This document shows, piece after piece, positions 17,230-26,524 of a DNA stretch of 64,000 nucleotides. A program made the position numbers and the translations under genes. The stretch is from JAHBNG01 sp039028975 (GTDB lineage Bacteria; Chloroflexota; Anaerolineae; Caldilineales; Caldilineaceae): the NCBI GenBank assembly GCA_039028975.1, contig JBCCHB010000026.1:61289-125288 (forward strand), in the 5' to 3' direction. The number at the start of each line of letters is the position of its first letter. The stretch's first letter is position 1. The notes beneath the pieces were generated by a model. The model did no database searches and was not told where the DNA came from. It was given only the letters and a program-made list of their open reading frames with translations.

Positions 17230-17266
17230 AAAAGGACCGATTCTTTCCAGAAGAATCGGTCCTTTT
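17230..17266. terminator. Strong bidirectional terminator
   Basis: A 16-bp perfect stem (AAAAGGACCGATTCTT with AAGAATCGGTCCTTTT) and a 5-base loop. The A- and T-rich stem ends give U-runs in both directions, serving both convergent genes. Confidence 0.92.
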
Positions 17267-17280
17267 CTATTCTTTTACTT

Positions 17281-17323
17281 TGCCAAAGTGGATGAATCTA
17301 GCCTTCCTTCAGCCACTTTGGCA
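17281..17323 (-). terminator. Hairpin, possible terminator of the collagen-like gene
   Basis: TGCCAAAGTGG pairs perfectly with CCACTTTGGCA (11 bp) across a 21-base loop. It lies 38 bp past the collagen-like stop; only weak T content follows on the minus strand. Confidence 0.5.
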
Positions 17324-17360
17324 CTGCCGGATCAATGTTGATTTCGTCAGAATTGAGTGA

Positions 17361-20300
17361 TTATTCTGAGTAGTCAATCTGCTCGACTGTTCCACATGTG
17401 GCCCAGACGGTCAACTTCCACTCGTTATTACAGTCACAATCATCACTAGTCTGAAGACCAACTCGCCACACCTCTGCCTTGGCATACCAAGATGATTCAG
17501 ATGCCATCCTGCTTACCGGAATTGTGCGAATCCAGTCCTCACCTTCTGGCCCATCAATGTAACCATCTCCATATAGAACCACGGTACCAGTAGGACATTG
17601 GACTGTTAGCTCTTTCTTACCTGCGTTTGTCCGTTCTGTCATATCCATCACCCGACTCAACTGAACGATCCCATTGGAACCTGCTGGTCCCATGGGGCCA
17701 ACAGGACCAACAGGACCAGTGGCACCGGTGTCACCTTTGGGGCCTTGAGGACCAACAGGTCCAGCTGCGCCAGTCGGACCTGCGGGACCGCTTGGACCAG
17801 CAGGTCCGCTTGGTCCAGTGGCACCAGGTACGCCAATACAGTCAAGAACGTCACAGACGCCGTCCCCATTCGTGTCTTCGTTCGGATCCTCTACACCGTC
17901 AGAATCAAGATCCCAGCAGTTGATACCACGAGCACCTGCTGGACCGGCAGGGCCAACGGAACCAACTGGACCAACGGGTCCAGCGGCACCGGTGTCACCT
18001 TGAGGCCCTTGAGGACCAACAGGTCCACTGAGGCCTGGCTTACCCTGAGGACCGGCAGGACCAGTTGCACCGGTTGCACCGGTTGCACCAGTGTCACCCT
18101 TTGGACCCTGAGAACCCGCGGGACCAACCGCCCCTGTTGCCCCAGGTTCACCTTGAGGGCCAACAGGACCCGTTGCACCCGTAGCGCCGGTATCACCCTG
18201 TGGACCCTGAGGACCAACAGGACCAGTATCACCCTTAGGACCAACGGGACCAACCGGACCAACGGGACCAACCGGACCAGCAGGACCGCTTGGTCCAACG
18301 GGACCATTCGGGCCTATACAATCAAGAACGTCGCAGACACCATCACCATTCACATCCTCATTGGCATCCTCCACACCATCGCCGTCGAGATCCCAACAAT
18401 TGATCCCATGAGCACCAGATGCGCCGGTAAGACCTTGAGGACCAGCAGGTCCAGCAGGTCCAGTATCCCCTTGGGGACCAGCAGGACCTTGAGGGCCAAC
18501 AGGGCCCGTGGCACCGGTGCCACCAGGTTCACCCTGAGGACCAACAGGGCCCGTTGCACCGGTATCGCCCTGAGGACCAACAGGACCAACAGGACCAGTC
18601 GGACCCACGGGGCCCGATGGTCCAACCGGCCCTGTCATACCAACACAATCAAGAACGTCGCAGACACCATCACCATTTGTGTCCTCATTCGGATCTTCCT
18701 GGCCATCGCCATCGAGGTCCCAACAGTTGACGCCAAGAGCACCAGCAGGACCAGCAGGCCCCGTTGCACCGGTGGCACCAGGTTCACCCTTGGGGCCGAC
18801 AGGGCCAGTTGTCCCCGAACTGCCTTTTGGACCAGCTGGTCCCATGGGGCCAACGGGGCCAGTAGCTCCTTGACAATCTAGGCTATTGTATTTGCCATCA
18901 CCATTTCTGTCTTCTGCTATATCATCTACGCCATTCAGGTTTATGTCCCAACAGCTATTCCCTTGTGGCCCCATCGGACCGACGGGGCCGACAGGACCAG
19001 TGGCACCAGGACTACCTTTTGGACCTGCGGGACCCATTGGACCCATCTCACCTGTTGGGCCGACAGGACCGACGGGGCCAACGGGACCGGCTGCCCCAGG
19101 ACTACCCTTAGGACCAGCAGGACCGATAGGACCAACGGGGCCAGTCGCCCCTTGACAATCCAGGGAACTGTAATCGCCATCGTTGTTCCGATCTTCGTTA
19201 AGATCACCAAGACCATCACCATCTAAATCCCAACAGGAGATGCCAGCGGGGCCAGTGGCACCAGGGCTACCAGCTGGTCCGACGGGACCAGCTGGACCAG
19301 TATTACCCTTCGGACCGACAGGGCCAGCGGCACCAGGACTACCCTTAGGACCAGCAGGACCAACAGGACCAACAGGACCAACAGGACCGACAGGACCGAC
19401 AGGACCGACAGGACCGACAGGACCGACAGGACCGACAGGACCAGTAGCTCCTTGACAATCTAAGTAACTGTAGTCGCCATCATTGTTCCGATCTTCATTA
19501 AGATCACCAAGACCATCTCCGTCTAAGTCCCAACAGGAGATACCGGCCGGACCAGCCGGACCGCTAGGACCGACAGGTCCTGTTGCGCCAGTAGCACCTG
19601 TATTGCCTTTCGGACCAGCGGGACCGACAGGACCAACTGGCCCGCTGGCACCGGGACTACCTTTTGGACCAGCAGGACCGACGGAGCCAGGGCTACCGGC
19701 TGGCCCAACAGGACCGACGGGGCCGGACGCACCGGGGCTACCTTTTGGACCAGCAGGACCAGTTGCGCCAGCAGCTCCAGTATCACCCTTAGGACCAGCC
19801 GGACCACTAGGACCGACGGGGCCGACGGGACCAGTGGCACCGGGGCTACCTTTTGGACCAGCAGGACCAGTTGCGCCAGCAGCTCCAGTATCACCCTTAG
19901 GACCAGCAGGGCCGACAGGACCGACAGGACCGACAGGACCAGTGGCACCAGGGCTACCCTTAGAACCAGCAGGACCGACGGGGCCAGCAGGGCCGATAGG
20001 ACCAACAGGGCCTACAATCGGTTCAACCGGGCGTGATACAATTTTTGGGTTGCCTCCTGGAAATACACCCATATCCTGTACACCTGTTGTAAATCCATCC
20101 TTAAAGGTGACACCAACAGGAATCCGGAAAACTAGTGTCTCTTCTGTGAGGTTTTCAATAAGTAAACTACCCTGGCCAAGGTAGGCTGGGTTTGAAATAT
20201 TCCGAAATGAGGATAGTCTTACCGTTACCTTTCCATCTTGAATTAGATCCAAGACAGTTGGCTCTGTTCCTGCATCAGTGGCGCGACCGCCATTGTTTAC

Positions 20301-20705
20301 ATAGTCAATGATTTCTTGCGTGATTGCATTGCCTTTGGGTGCCTTATCGCCATCTGTAAAATGCCAAACAGCTAACTGCGCATTATAGCCGTCACTATCG
20401 AAATACCCTTTCTGAATTATGTAATCTAATGCTAACCGCACATTATCGGGTGCCAAACTAACGGGTTCCAGATCTCGGCCCGGAAAAGCCAGCCCATAAT
20501 TTAAACAGCTACCAAATGCTGGAACTTCTGCTGTTGCACCTGGCGGTAATGTAACAACACGGGATGATGCATTTGCTGTACTTTGAGCAAATACGGCTGT
20601 ACTATTGCCCATAAAATATAGAAGTGCAATTGTCATGAAAATTACTGCAATAGAAAAACTCAGCGAAGAGTATTTTCTTTGCCATATGCCGACTGATAAA
20701 TACAT
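17361..20705 (-). CDS. Secreted collagen-like protein with six calcium-loop cassettes
   Basis: A 1114-residue protein. Signal sequence at 1-40 (ends near VFAQS), then a globular domain at about 45-225 (GSCLNYGLAFPGRDLEPVSL, VRLSSFRNISNP). Hundreds of Gly-X-Y triplets follow (GPVGPAGPKG, GATGPVGPQG). They are broken by six cassettes of about 30 residues of the type CWDLDGDGxxDxNED, then NxDG, ending xLDCxG. Each has two Cys and Asp-rich loops like EF-hand or thrombospondin type 3 repeats. A Cys-containing domain of about 100 residues (LSRVMDMTERTNAGKKELTV, ending CNNEWKLTVWATCGTVE) closes the protein. No LPxTG or C-terminal membrane anchor is seen. It probably forms surface stalk or adhesion fibres with calcium-rigidified joints; this is inference. 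AGGAACC precedes ATG 20705. Confidence 0.9.
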   Translation of the reverse strand: MYLSVGIWQRKYSSLSFSIAVIFMTIALLYFMGNSTAVFAQSTANASSRVVTLPPGATAEVPAFGSCLNYGLAFPGRDLEPVSLAPDNVRLALDYIIQKGYFDSDGYNAQLAVWHFTDGDKAPKGNAITQEIIDYVNNGGRATDAGTEPTVLDLIQDGKVTVRLSSFRNISNPAYLGQGSLLIENLTEETLVFRIPVGVTFKDGFTTGVQDMGVFPGGNPKIVSRPVEPIVGPVGPIGPAGPVGPAGSKGSPGATGPVGPVGPVGPAGPKGDTGAAGATGPAGPKGSPGATGPVGPVGPSGPAGPKGDTGAAGATGPAGPKGSPGASGPVGPVGPAGSPGSVGPAGPKGSPGASGPVGPVGPAGPKGNTGATGATGPVGPSGPAGPAGISCWDLDGDGLGDLNEDRNNDGDYSYLDCQGATGPVGPVGPVGPVGPVGPVGPVGPVGPVGPAGPKGSPGAAGPVGPKGNTGPAGPVGPAGSPGATGPAGISCWDLDGDGLGDLNEDRNNDGDYSSLDCQGATGPVGPIGPAGPKGSPGAAGPVGPVGPVGPTGEMGPMGPAGPKGSPGATGPVGPVGPMGPQGNSCWDINLNGVDDIAEDRNGDGKYNSLDCQGATGPVGPMGPAGPKGSSGTTGPVGPKGEPGATGATGPAGPAGALGVNCWDLDGDGQEDPNEDTNGDGVCDVLDCVGMTGPVGPSGPVGPTGPVGPVGPQGDTGATGPVGPQGEPGGTGATGPVGPQGPAGPQGDTGPAGPAGPQGLTGASGAHGINCWDLDGDGVEDANEDVNGDGVCDVLDCIGPNGPVGPSGPAGPVGPVGPVGPVGPKGDTGPVGPQGPQGDTGATGATGPVGPQGEPGATGAVGPAGSQGPKGDTGATGATGATGPAGPQGKPGLSGPVGPQGPQGDTGAAGPVGPVGSVGPAGPAGARGINCWDLDSDGVEDPNEDTNGDGVCDVLDCIGVPGATGPSGPAGPSGPAGPTGAAGPVGPQGPKGDTGATGPVGPVGPMGPAGSNGIVQLSRVMDMTERTNAGKKELTVQCPTGTVVLYGDGYIDGPEGEDWIRTIPVSRMASESSWYAKAEVWRVGLQTSDDCDCNNEWKLTVWATCGTVEQIDYSE
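19360..19442. repeat. 9-bp tandem array inside the collagen-like gene
   Basis: Nine near-identical 9-bp units (ccaacagga, then ccgacagga) encode an uninterrupted run of Gly-Pro-Val triplets. The adjacent units are identical enough for slipped-strand change in whole triplets, which would keep the reading frame. Confidence 0.8.
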
Positions 20706-20726
20706 ACGTTGGTTCCTTTATACAAC

Positions 20727-20809
20727 TATACTCAGCGCTGTTTCAAAACTGGATCCTGATAACAATAGAGGTTAGGAAAAACTTCGGTTCCGAAAGCGAC
20801 CGTAGTATA
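20727..20809 (+). repeat. Family A repeat, 83 bp
   Basis: TATACTCAGCGCTG and TTTCAAAAC at the left, TTCCGAAAGCGACCG and TAGTATA at the right. It lies directly upstream of the collagen-like gene. Confidence 0.85.
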
Positions 20810-20891
20810 AATATTGATATATAGTTGTTAATATCCAAATAAAAATGATGTCGGCAAAATATACACAGAGGTTTAATGTTGTTGAGTAAGC

Positions 20892-20974
20892 TTATGTTGC
20901 AGTCGGTTTCAAAACGGTTTTTCTAACTATTTCCAAAAAGATCAAACACTCGTTTTGAAACGGTTCTGAATATA
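20892..20974 (-). repeat. Family A repeat, 83 bp, diverged
   Basis: Inverted copy: TTATGTTGCAGTCGG and TTTCAAAAC, ending CGTTTTGAAACGGTTCTG and AATATA. Both ends are recognisable; the interior has diverged. Confidence 0.7.
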
Positions 20975-22032
20975 AGTGTGCTGGATTGAAGATGACGGGA
21001 CTGTTGGCTCGGGTGATTTATATTTTCAACTTAAATCAAAATAATCTATTCGGTCGATCCCAGGAATAGAATGAGTCTTATTGTCGTTTAAGCTGTTATA
21101 TAATGATTGGTTACTGCAATGGAACGTACGGTGTTACTCAATTAGTAGGCGATGAATGTATACCCTGCTTATTCCTTTATGTCTGAATCATACTCTTCTA
21201 TTTTTTAAACGTCTACCTCCCTTTTTGTACAACCTATAGATGGCCAGATAAATCTTGTTCTCCTGAAGATGAAAATGGTCTCGTTATTTAGACACCTCAG
21301 ACCAAATCGACGAAAGTTGGGGCAAAATTAACCTGGCGGACTACAGAACCATTAATTGAAAAATTAAGAAGACTCCAAGAGATATGACATTTATAAACAA
21401 CCGGTACTTGTGATCCAAAGACAAACTTCGAATGACGTATCAGCCGATCACAGTGTAGCCCCTTGGCATCGCTCAGGATCCCACAGGAACCGAGTTAGAA
21501 ACTATTAGGCATTGCGACTTATTGAGTATCTATCCAAAGCAAAATCAGCCACCCATAAGCGAATAGCTTACCTGTCATTTCGACGATGTTTCTTGATTTA
21601 TCACAACTCATAGAGTCATTCTTACGAATTGACTATCGGCCATACCAGAAGCATAGTTTATCTAATGTTGGCAATTACTCAAGCAGATCATCAATATTGG
21701 ATTAACAGTTGAAAGACATGCTTATCCTCCAAAGATGGTTGAGTTGTTACAAACTATCATGCAAACACATTACGCTTCTTTCTAATGCGTATACTGCTGC
21801 TAATGGACACTACTTTCCTCAGCGATATGGCTTGCGCTCTTGTTACTTCAACGTGGGGAATTATGAAGTCAATAGATTGAAGTATGACATAGCTTTCCAT
21901 CGGATGATATAGTACTCTTGTACTAAATTGGAACGTGGCAGCATAAATACAATAATCGTAAGAAAGGACAACGTCATTTGTTGTAGGGCATGACATGTTG
22001 ATTGGAGACAGCGTGAATAGCCTCTTATGGAT

Positions 22033-22129
22033 GGCCAGAAAAGCTTGTACCTACGACGATGTGTATGTCGTCCCTTCTCGGAATTTTCCAGAGCGGAGTT
22101 GGTAAAGAACTGGACAAGACTTTTCTGGC
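22033..22129 (+). repeat. Family B repeat, 97 bp
   Basis: It begins GGCCAGAAAAGCTTGTACC and ends GGACAAGACTTTTCTGGC, with a 19-base extra stretch near the left end relative to the 78-bp copies. The interior TTCTCGGAATTTTCCAGAGC is shared. Confidence 0.85.
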
Positions 22130-22524
22130 AAAGTAAATAGCAAAAATGCTCGATGAATGTATATGTTAGTAGAGCGCAATATCTTTGATGTTTGCTAGAC
22201 TAACTCCGGGCTAGACCAGTAAGGAATGCAAACTACTGGTGTTGAGCTATTTATATGACGACGAGGAAACGCAATGAGTTCTCCAAAGCATATTCAGTAA
22301 TATGTTCTTTGAAACGAAATCGATTCTAATATTGAGGCACACTCGTGATAAGAGAATGATGAAATTCTATAGATGACGGGGGGCAAGAAAAATGAGCGTA
22401 TGAGTGGTAGGGATGTTTGAGGACGAAGTATTCATAGGGAACGCTTACTATGTTTCCACTATACTACATATTGTTTACTTATCATAATTCGATTAACCTC
22501 GTTGAGCATTAGCTTTAATGAATA

Positions 22525-22571
22525 GTTAGAAACAATCAAGGATGCGTCCAGGATCCCTGATTGTTTCTAAC
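22525..22571 (-). terminator. Long hairpin downstream of the phosphotransferase gene
   Basis: GTTAGAAACAATCA pairs perfectly with TGATTGTTTCTAAC (14 bp); four more pairs follow after one mismatch. It lies 18 bp past the stop at 22589. No T-run follows, so it may be a terminator or an mRNA-stabilising hairpin. Confidence 0.55.
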
Positions 22572-22588
22572 TGTACGCCAAGCCAAGA

Positions 22589-23677
22589 TTACGTTTGCCT
22601 GGTTATTTCGTGAGCTGCTTGAGCCAGTAAGGGAATGCGTTCACCAAAACTAGCAAACCTTTCATCTTTTGTCTGGCCCCGAACGTATCGGATATAAATC
22701 TGCGCAATAATCACAACAAGGCGATAGAGACCTAGAGCATGATAGAAATGGATATGGGAGACATCCCGACCACTCTTTTGGGCATACCGTTCAATTAACT
22801 GTGAACGAGTCATAAACCGAGGATCATCCACTGGCATCATAGACGCTCGTTTATAGAAATCTGGATCCGATGGCTCAGACCAGTAACAGAGTAACGCCCC
22901 CAAATCACAAAGGGGATCGCCTAGTGTACACATGTCCCAATCAAAGACAGCAACAAGCTTTCCCGGATCCTCGGACGCCAGCATGACATTGTCTAGCTTA
23001 TAGTCATTATGGACCAGTGAACCAGAGCCGACAGGAGGTTGATGCTTGATGAGCCATTGATAGAGTTCATCCATGAGCGGCAACTCCTCATGTTTTGCTC
23101 CCTGCCAACGTTTGGCCCAGCCTTCTATCTGCCTTTCCACAAACCCATTTGGCCTACCTAGCTTCGCTAGCCCAATCGCTTCATAATCCACTGCATGAAA
23201 AGCGGCCAGGGTATCGACTAATGCCGTGCTCATACGCTGAGGTGCATCTTTCATCTGCGCATACAGTGCAGGTACTTGGGTCCGGACCACTACGCCATAT
23301 CGCCGCTCCATGACGAAAAAATCTGCGCCGATAACTTCTGGATCTTCGCAGTAATGATAGGCACGAGGCGCTTCTGGGAATGCATCGTTTAACACTGCTA
23401 GAACGCGATACTCCCTTCCCATGTCATGGGCTGATTTGGCAACAGGGCCTAAAGGCGGACGACGAAGGACGTATTCATACCGTTGATCATCTCCCGATTG
23501 AGCACTGTACTCCAATTTATAGGTTAGGTTGGCCGCGCCTCCGCCAAATTGACGAACAGTTAAAGGTAGCTCTGACCCCGGCAGCTTCCCTCGGAGGTAA
23601 TCGGCAACTTTGGCTGTGTCAAAACGCTCATCAGCTCTGACCTCTATTGTATCTATGATTGTATCTTTGCCTTCCAT
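22589..23677 (-). CDS. ACAD11-type aminoglycoside phosphotransferase-family kinase
   Basis: About 362 residues of the APH/choline-kinase fold. The N-lobe has VRQFGGGAANLTYKLEYS and an RRPPLGP segment characteristic of the ACAD11-type subgroup. The catalytic loop is VHNDYKLDNVM and the metal-binding segment is VFDWDMCTLGDPLCDLG. In animals this domain is fused to an acyl-CoA dehydrogenase (ACAD11) that acts on 4-hydroxy acids after phosphorylation. Here the dehydrogenase gene lies just upstream in the same direction, fitting a two-protein version. ATG 23677 (MEGKDTIID) has AAAGGG upstream; ATG 23692 is an in-frame alternative whose RBS would come from a repeat end. Confidence 0.88.
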   Translation of the reverse strand: MEGKDTIIDTIEVRADERFDTAKVADYLRGKLPGSELPLTVRQFGGGAANLTYKLEYSAQSGDDQRYEYVLRRPPLGPVAKSAHDMGREYRVLAVLNDAFPEAPRAYHYCEDPEVIGADFFVMERRYGVVVRTQVPALYAQMKDAPQRMSTALVDTLAAFHAVDYEAIGLAKLGRPNGFVERQIEGWAKRWQGAKHEELPLMDELYQWLIKHQPPVGSGSLVHNDYKLDNVMLASEDPGKLVAVFDWDMCTLGDPLCDLGALLCYWSEPSDPDFYKRASMMPVDDPRFMTRSQLIERYAQKSGRDVSHIHFYHALGLYRLVVIIAQIYIRYVRGQTKDERFASFGERIPLLAQAAHEITRQT

Positions 23678-23694
23678 AATCGCCCTTTCCATAC

Positions 23695-23872
23695 TATCCT
23701 CAGCTTTGTTTGAAAATAGGTATTTAGTCCCAGTGGTAAAGCTCCGAAAAATACCTGTTATAATGGAGGCATTTCAAATGAGTGCATATAAATGCAGAAT
23801 TCTCTTTTGTATAGCATAACTTCAATGCACTCATTGAATCTGCGCCGAGTATATCAAAGCGAACGCGGTATA
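23695..23872 (+). repeat. Family A repeat interrupted by a second family A-like copy
   Basis: The outer left arm starts TATCCTCAGCTTTG and continues to AAAAATACCTGTTA. The outer right arm is TATCAAAGCGAACG then CGGTATA. Between them sits a 95-bp insert at 23759-23853 with TATA ends. Removing it leaves 83 bp, the normal family length. Confidence 0.65.
23759..23853 (-). repeat. Nested family A-like element, 95 bp
   Basis: It begins TATAATGGAGGCATTTCAAA and ends TGAATCTGCGCCGAGTATA. The ends are an imperfect inverted repeat sharing ATGAGTGCAT with ATGCACTCAT further in. The termini resemble diverged family A ends. Confidence 0.55.
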
Positions 23873-23952
23873 GAAGCCGTTTGAAACTAGCGCTTGCTCT
23901 CTCCTATAGAGGATATGAAGAAAACGCTGGTACTCAAAACCTACCTAGTACA
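23869..23952 (+). repeat. Family A repeat, diverged, abutting the previous copy
   Basis: It starts at the TATA that ends the outer copy (TATAGAAGCCG, TTTGAAAC). The interior TTGCTCTCTCCTATA is nearly identical to the copy at 25417. Its right end ACTCAAAACCTACCTAGTA is degraded. Confidence 0.6.
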
Positions 23953-24155
23953 CTGCACTAGTGCAGCGTCTAAAAAGTAACGATAGCTTTTTATGGGCAG
24001 CCGAGCGAGGGCCTCAGAAAAGGCACTGAGTTCAGCCTCTCCCTAAAAAAACAAAGTTTCGGACGATTGACCTGGCTCTACGCTTTTGCGCAGTTCTAAA
24101 AAAAGCTACCACGACTTAATGGACGATGCACTAGTATAGTCATTCCGCCACTAGT
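23953..24155. other. Short spacer with a perfect palindrome
   Basis: CTGCACTAGTGCAG (23953-23966) is a perfect 14-bp palindrome, and GATGCACTAGTATAG recurs near 24124-24138. The two could be ends of a small element about 180 bp long; no gene lies inside. Confidence 0.35.
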
Positions 24156-25358
24156 TTATGAATAGTCTTTCAGAATGCGGCGTGAGACCACCATTTTGTG
24201 GACTTCATCTGGCCCATCGTAGATTCGCGAGGCGCGCCCTTGTCGCCACATATAAGCTAGTGGAATATCGTCAGACATCCCCAGTCCACCATGAGCCTGT
24301 AACGCCCGATCTAACACATCCATCATTACTTTGGCAACATAGAACTTGATCAACGATATATCCACTCGGGCCTCTTTGGTCCCCAACTGATCAATCTTCC
24401 ATGCCGCATGCAGGGTCATAAGGCGGGCAGCCTGGATCTCTGCAGCACTCTCTGCAATCCAATTCTGAGCCGTCTGTTTATCAGCCAGTGGGCTGCCAAA
24501 CATCTCTCGCTTCTTACTGTAGCTGCACATCATATCGAAAGCACGTTGTGCTTGACCCAACCAGCGCATACAATGATGAATACGCCCTGGCCCCAGACGC
24601 GTTTGGGCGATTGAAAAACCATCTCCCCGTTCTCCTAATGTATTGCTTAGGGGAACGCGTACATTATCAAACTCAACTTCCCAGTGTCCCGGCCCAGTGG
24701 TATGGCCCATGACAGGAACTGGGCGAATGCGATTCAGTCCTGGGCTGTTCGCTGGAATAATGATCTGGCTAAAGCGACGATGACGAGGCGCATCTGGATC
24801 GGTCAGTGCCATTAGAATGCAGAAGGATGCACCATTTGCATTCGAGCTATACCATTTGCGGCCGCCTCGAATTACCCATTCATCTCCCTCCTGGACGGCC
24901 GTGGTTTGAAGCCCAGTTGGATCCGAACCACTGACTTGGGGTTCAGTCATAGAAAAGAAGGAGCGAACCTCAGCCCTTTGAAGCGGCCAGAAGTATTTTT
25001 CTTTCTGCTCATCAGTCCCAAAGTGCCAAAGGATCTCTGCATTGCCGCTATCGGGCGCATTGCAGCCAAAGATTCTCGGTGCCCAATGAGAGCGTCCAAT
25101 AATCTCATTCAGTAAACCATATTCAGAAACACTTAAACCCATTCCTCCAGCTTCCGAAGGTAAATGACCTGCCCAAATCCCTATCTCCTGAGCTTCTTTT
25201 TGTAGTGCTCGGATTTCGTCTGAGTCTTCTACACAGGCAGGGAAAATCTCTTCCTCCAGCTTCATCCATTCGGCTTCACGGGGATAGATCTTCATTTCTA
25301 AAAAATCGATAATCTTTTCCCGCATGGCTTCAATTGCGGGGTCGATTGCAAAATCCAT
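24156..25358 (-). CDS. Acyl-CoA dehydrogenase family protein (ACAD10/11-like)
   Basis: A 400-residue protein. N-terminal helical domain with a PREAEWMKLEEEIFP-type segment, beta domain with FFSMTEPQVSGSDPTGLQTT, WVIRGGRKWYSSNANGA and GHTTGPGHWEVEFDNVRVP, and C-terminal helical domain ending in QAHGGLGMSDDIPLAYMWR and RIYDGPDEVHKMVVSRRIL. This is the FAD-dependent alpha,beta-dehydrogenase of acyl-CoA chains. The IYDGPDEVHK end is typical of the ACAD10/11 branch and pairs with the phosphotransferase downstream. ATG 25358 is chosen for its AAGGAG; the frame is open to 25415 without support. Confidence 0.92.
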   Translation of the reverse strand: MDFAIDPAIEAMREKIIDFLEMKIYPREAEWMKLEEEIFPACVEDSDEIRALQKEAQEIGIWAGHLPSEAGGMGLSVSEYGLLNEIIGRSHWAPRIFGCNAPDSGNAEILWHFGTDEQKEKYFWPLQRAEVRSFFSMTEPQVSGSDPTGLQTTAVQEGDEWVIRGGRKWYSSNANGASFCILMALTDPDAPRHRRFSQIIIPANSPGLNRIRPVPVMGHTTGPGHWEVEFDNVRVPLSNTLGERGDGFSIAQTRLGPGRIHHCMRWLGQAQRAFDMMCSYSKKREMFGSPLADKQTAQNWIAESAAEIQAARLMTLHAAWKIDQLGTKEARVDISLIKFYVAKVMMDVLDRALQAHGGLGMSDDIPLAYMWRQGRASRIYDGPDEVHKMVVSRRILKDYS

Positions 25359-25416
25359 TGGGCGCTCCTTTTCATTCGGACTGAAGGGTTTTCTCAATAA
25401 GTAGTATTTTTGCAAT

Positions 25417-25502
25417 TATACTCAGCTCCGTTTGAAAACCCGAGTTTGCTCTCTCCTATAAAGGCTGGGGAAAACTCCGGTTTTCAAAGCGACCGCAGTA
25501 TA
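25417..25502 (+). repeat. Family A repeat, 86 bp, near consensus
   Basis: TATACTCAGCTCCG, TTTGAAAAC, interior GTTTGCTCTCTCCTATAAAG, then GGTTTTCAAAGCGACCG and CAGTATA. One of the cleanest copies in the window. Confidence 0.92.
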
Positions 25503-25539
25503 GTTGTATGGAAATCGCAGTAGTACGTCACGTTCATCA

Positions 25540-26445
25540 CTAAACAATCGCCAGCACAATTGTCAATGTAAATGCGCTAGCCACAGTGGACACAAGGACC
25601 GATGTAGTAACAAACTCAGGCATTAAGTTGTGCTCTAGAGCGATGAGTGAAGCGAGTACAGCTGCTGGCATGGCTGCTTGGAGAACACCAGTTCCTCTCG
25701 GTAAGCCTGTCATCACAAACGGGGCAGCCAGCAACATCGCCAATGCTGGTCCTGCTACCAACCGGACAAGACTCCCGATAATAACGTTCCGATCCAGCTC
25801 GATTTTCTCGATATTTGCCATCTGAATACCCAATGTTAACAACATAATGGGTATAAGCGCACCGGCAAGCAAACCAACAGCCCGCTCCAGAAAAATCGGT
25901 ATTTGTACATCTGCTCCACTTACCAGCAAGGCTGGTACTGCGGCAAGAATCGCCGGTGTCTTAAAGACCGCTGTGATTGCCCCCAAACGCCCATCTCTGT
26001 TCCAGGTGGCCGCGGCAACGCCTACAACAAAACCAGTAATGCTGAGCACAATAAAGTAGACCGATGCTTCTACTATTGCTGTGTCACCGAATTTGAATTG
26101 GATGATGGGAAAGCCAAAGTTTCCTACGTTCCCAAAGACTGATATGAGGACAAATGCCGATATCATCTCACTAGATAACTTAAGTAGTTTCGCAATAACA
26201 AACGCCACTGCACCTGTAAGTAAAGCCACGGTAATTGCATAAAAGGCCATTCGCACAGCCAGATTTAGCTCCAAATTGGCATCGCTAAAGACATGGAACA
26301 AGAAAGCTGGAGCAAGTAAATAGTATGCAATTCGAGAAATGGACCGGGCATCAATCTCTAACCGTGGCCCCACGAGATAGCCTAGGAGTACTAAGCCAAA
26401 TACAGGGGCCAGAATATTCAGAAATATAACAAACAATTGGGACAT
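25540..26445 (-). CDS. AEC-family transporter (auxin efflux carrier-like permease)
   Basis: A 301-residue, ten-helix membrane protein. The N-terminus VIFLNILAPVFGLVLLGYLV is characteristic of PF03547, followed by a helix with ISRIAYYLLAPAFLFHVFSD and the conserved FGNVGNFGFPIIQFKFG segment in the middle. The last third includes LRGTGVLQAAMP-like and LASLIALEHNLMPEFVTTSV sequences. Bacterial members move organic acids such as malate or malonate; the substrate cannot be read here. It sits between fatty-acid and SDR genes on the same strand, so a catabolic link is possible. Confidence 0.88.
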   Translation of the reverse strand: MSQLFVIFLNILAPVFGLVLLGYLVGPRLEIDARSISRIAYYLLAPAFLFHVFSDANLELNLAVRMAFYAITVALLTGAVAFVIAKLLKLSSEMISAFVLISVFGNVGNFGFPIIQFKFGDTAIVEASVYFIVLSITGFVVGVAAATWNRDGRLGAITAVFKTPAILAAVPALLVSGADVQIPIFLERAVGLLAGALIPIMLLTLGIQMANIEKIELDRNVIIGSLVRLVAGPALAMLLAAPFVMTGLPRGTGVLQAAMPAAVLASLIALEHNLMPEFVTTSVLVSTVASAFTLTIVLAIV

Positions 26446-26524
26446 AAAAACTACTTTACGACGGTGAGCATTGATAAATTGGTTATCAACCGTTTCAATC
26501 TATTGCAATTTACCATATGCCGTA

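Larger units (their letters stand above)
20706..22588. other. Long gene-poor region with repeat fossils
   Basis: 1.9 kb without a credible gene. It holds two family A copies, a decayed family B end near 21240-21264, a family B copy at 22033-22129, and a long hairpin at 22525-22571. Open frames here (for example 21709-21912) are short and have no recognisable features. The region may be a decayed integration site. Confidence 0.6.

Noticed and set aside
19360..19442. CRISPR-like array
   Set aside because: Units are 9 bp with no spacers and encode Gly-Pro-Val.
17360..20184. Long open frames on the plus strand opposite the collagen-like gene
   Set aside because: They are the mirror of Gly-Pro-rich codons, which lack stops on the opposite strand. 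They have no signal, domain or RBS.
22033..22129. Insertion sequence ends with a transposase
   Set aside because: The inverted termini enclose under 100 bp and no transposase frame lies nearby.
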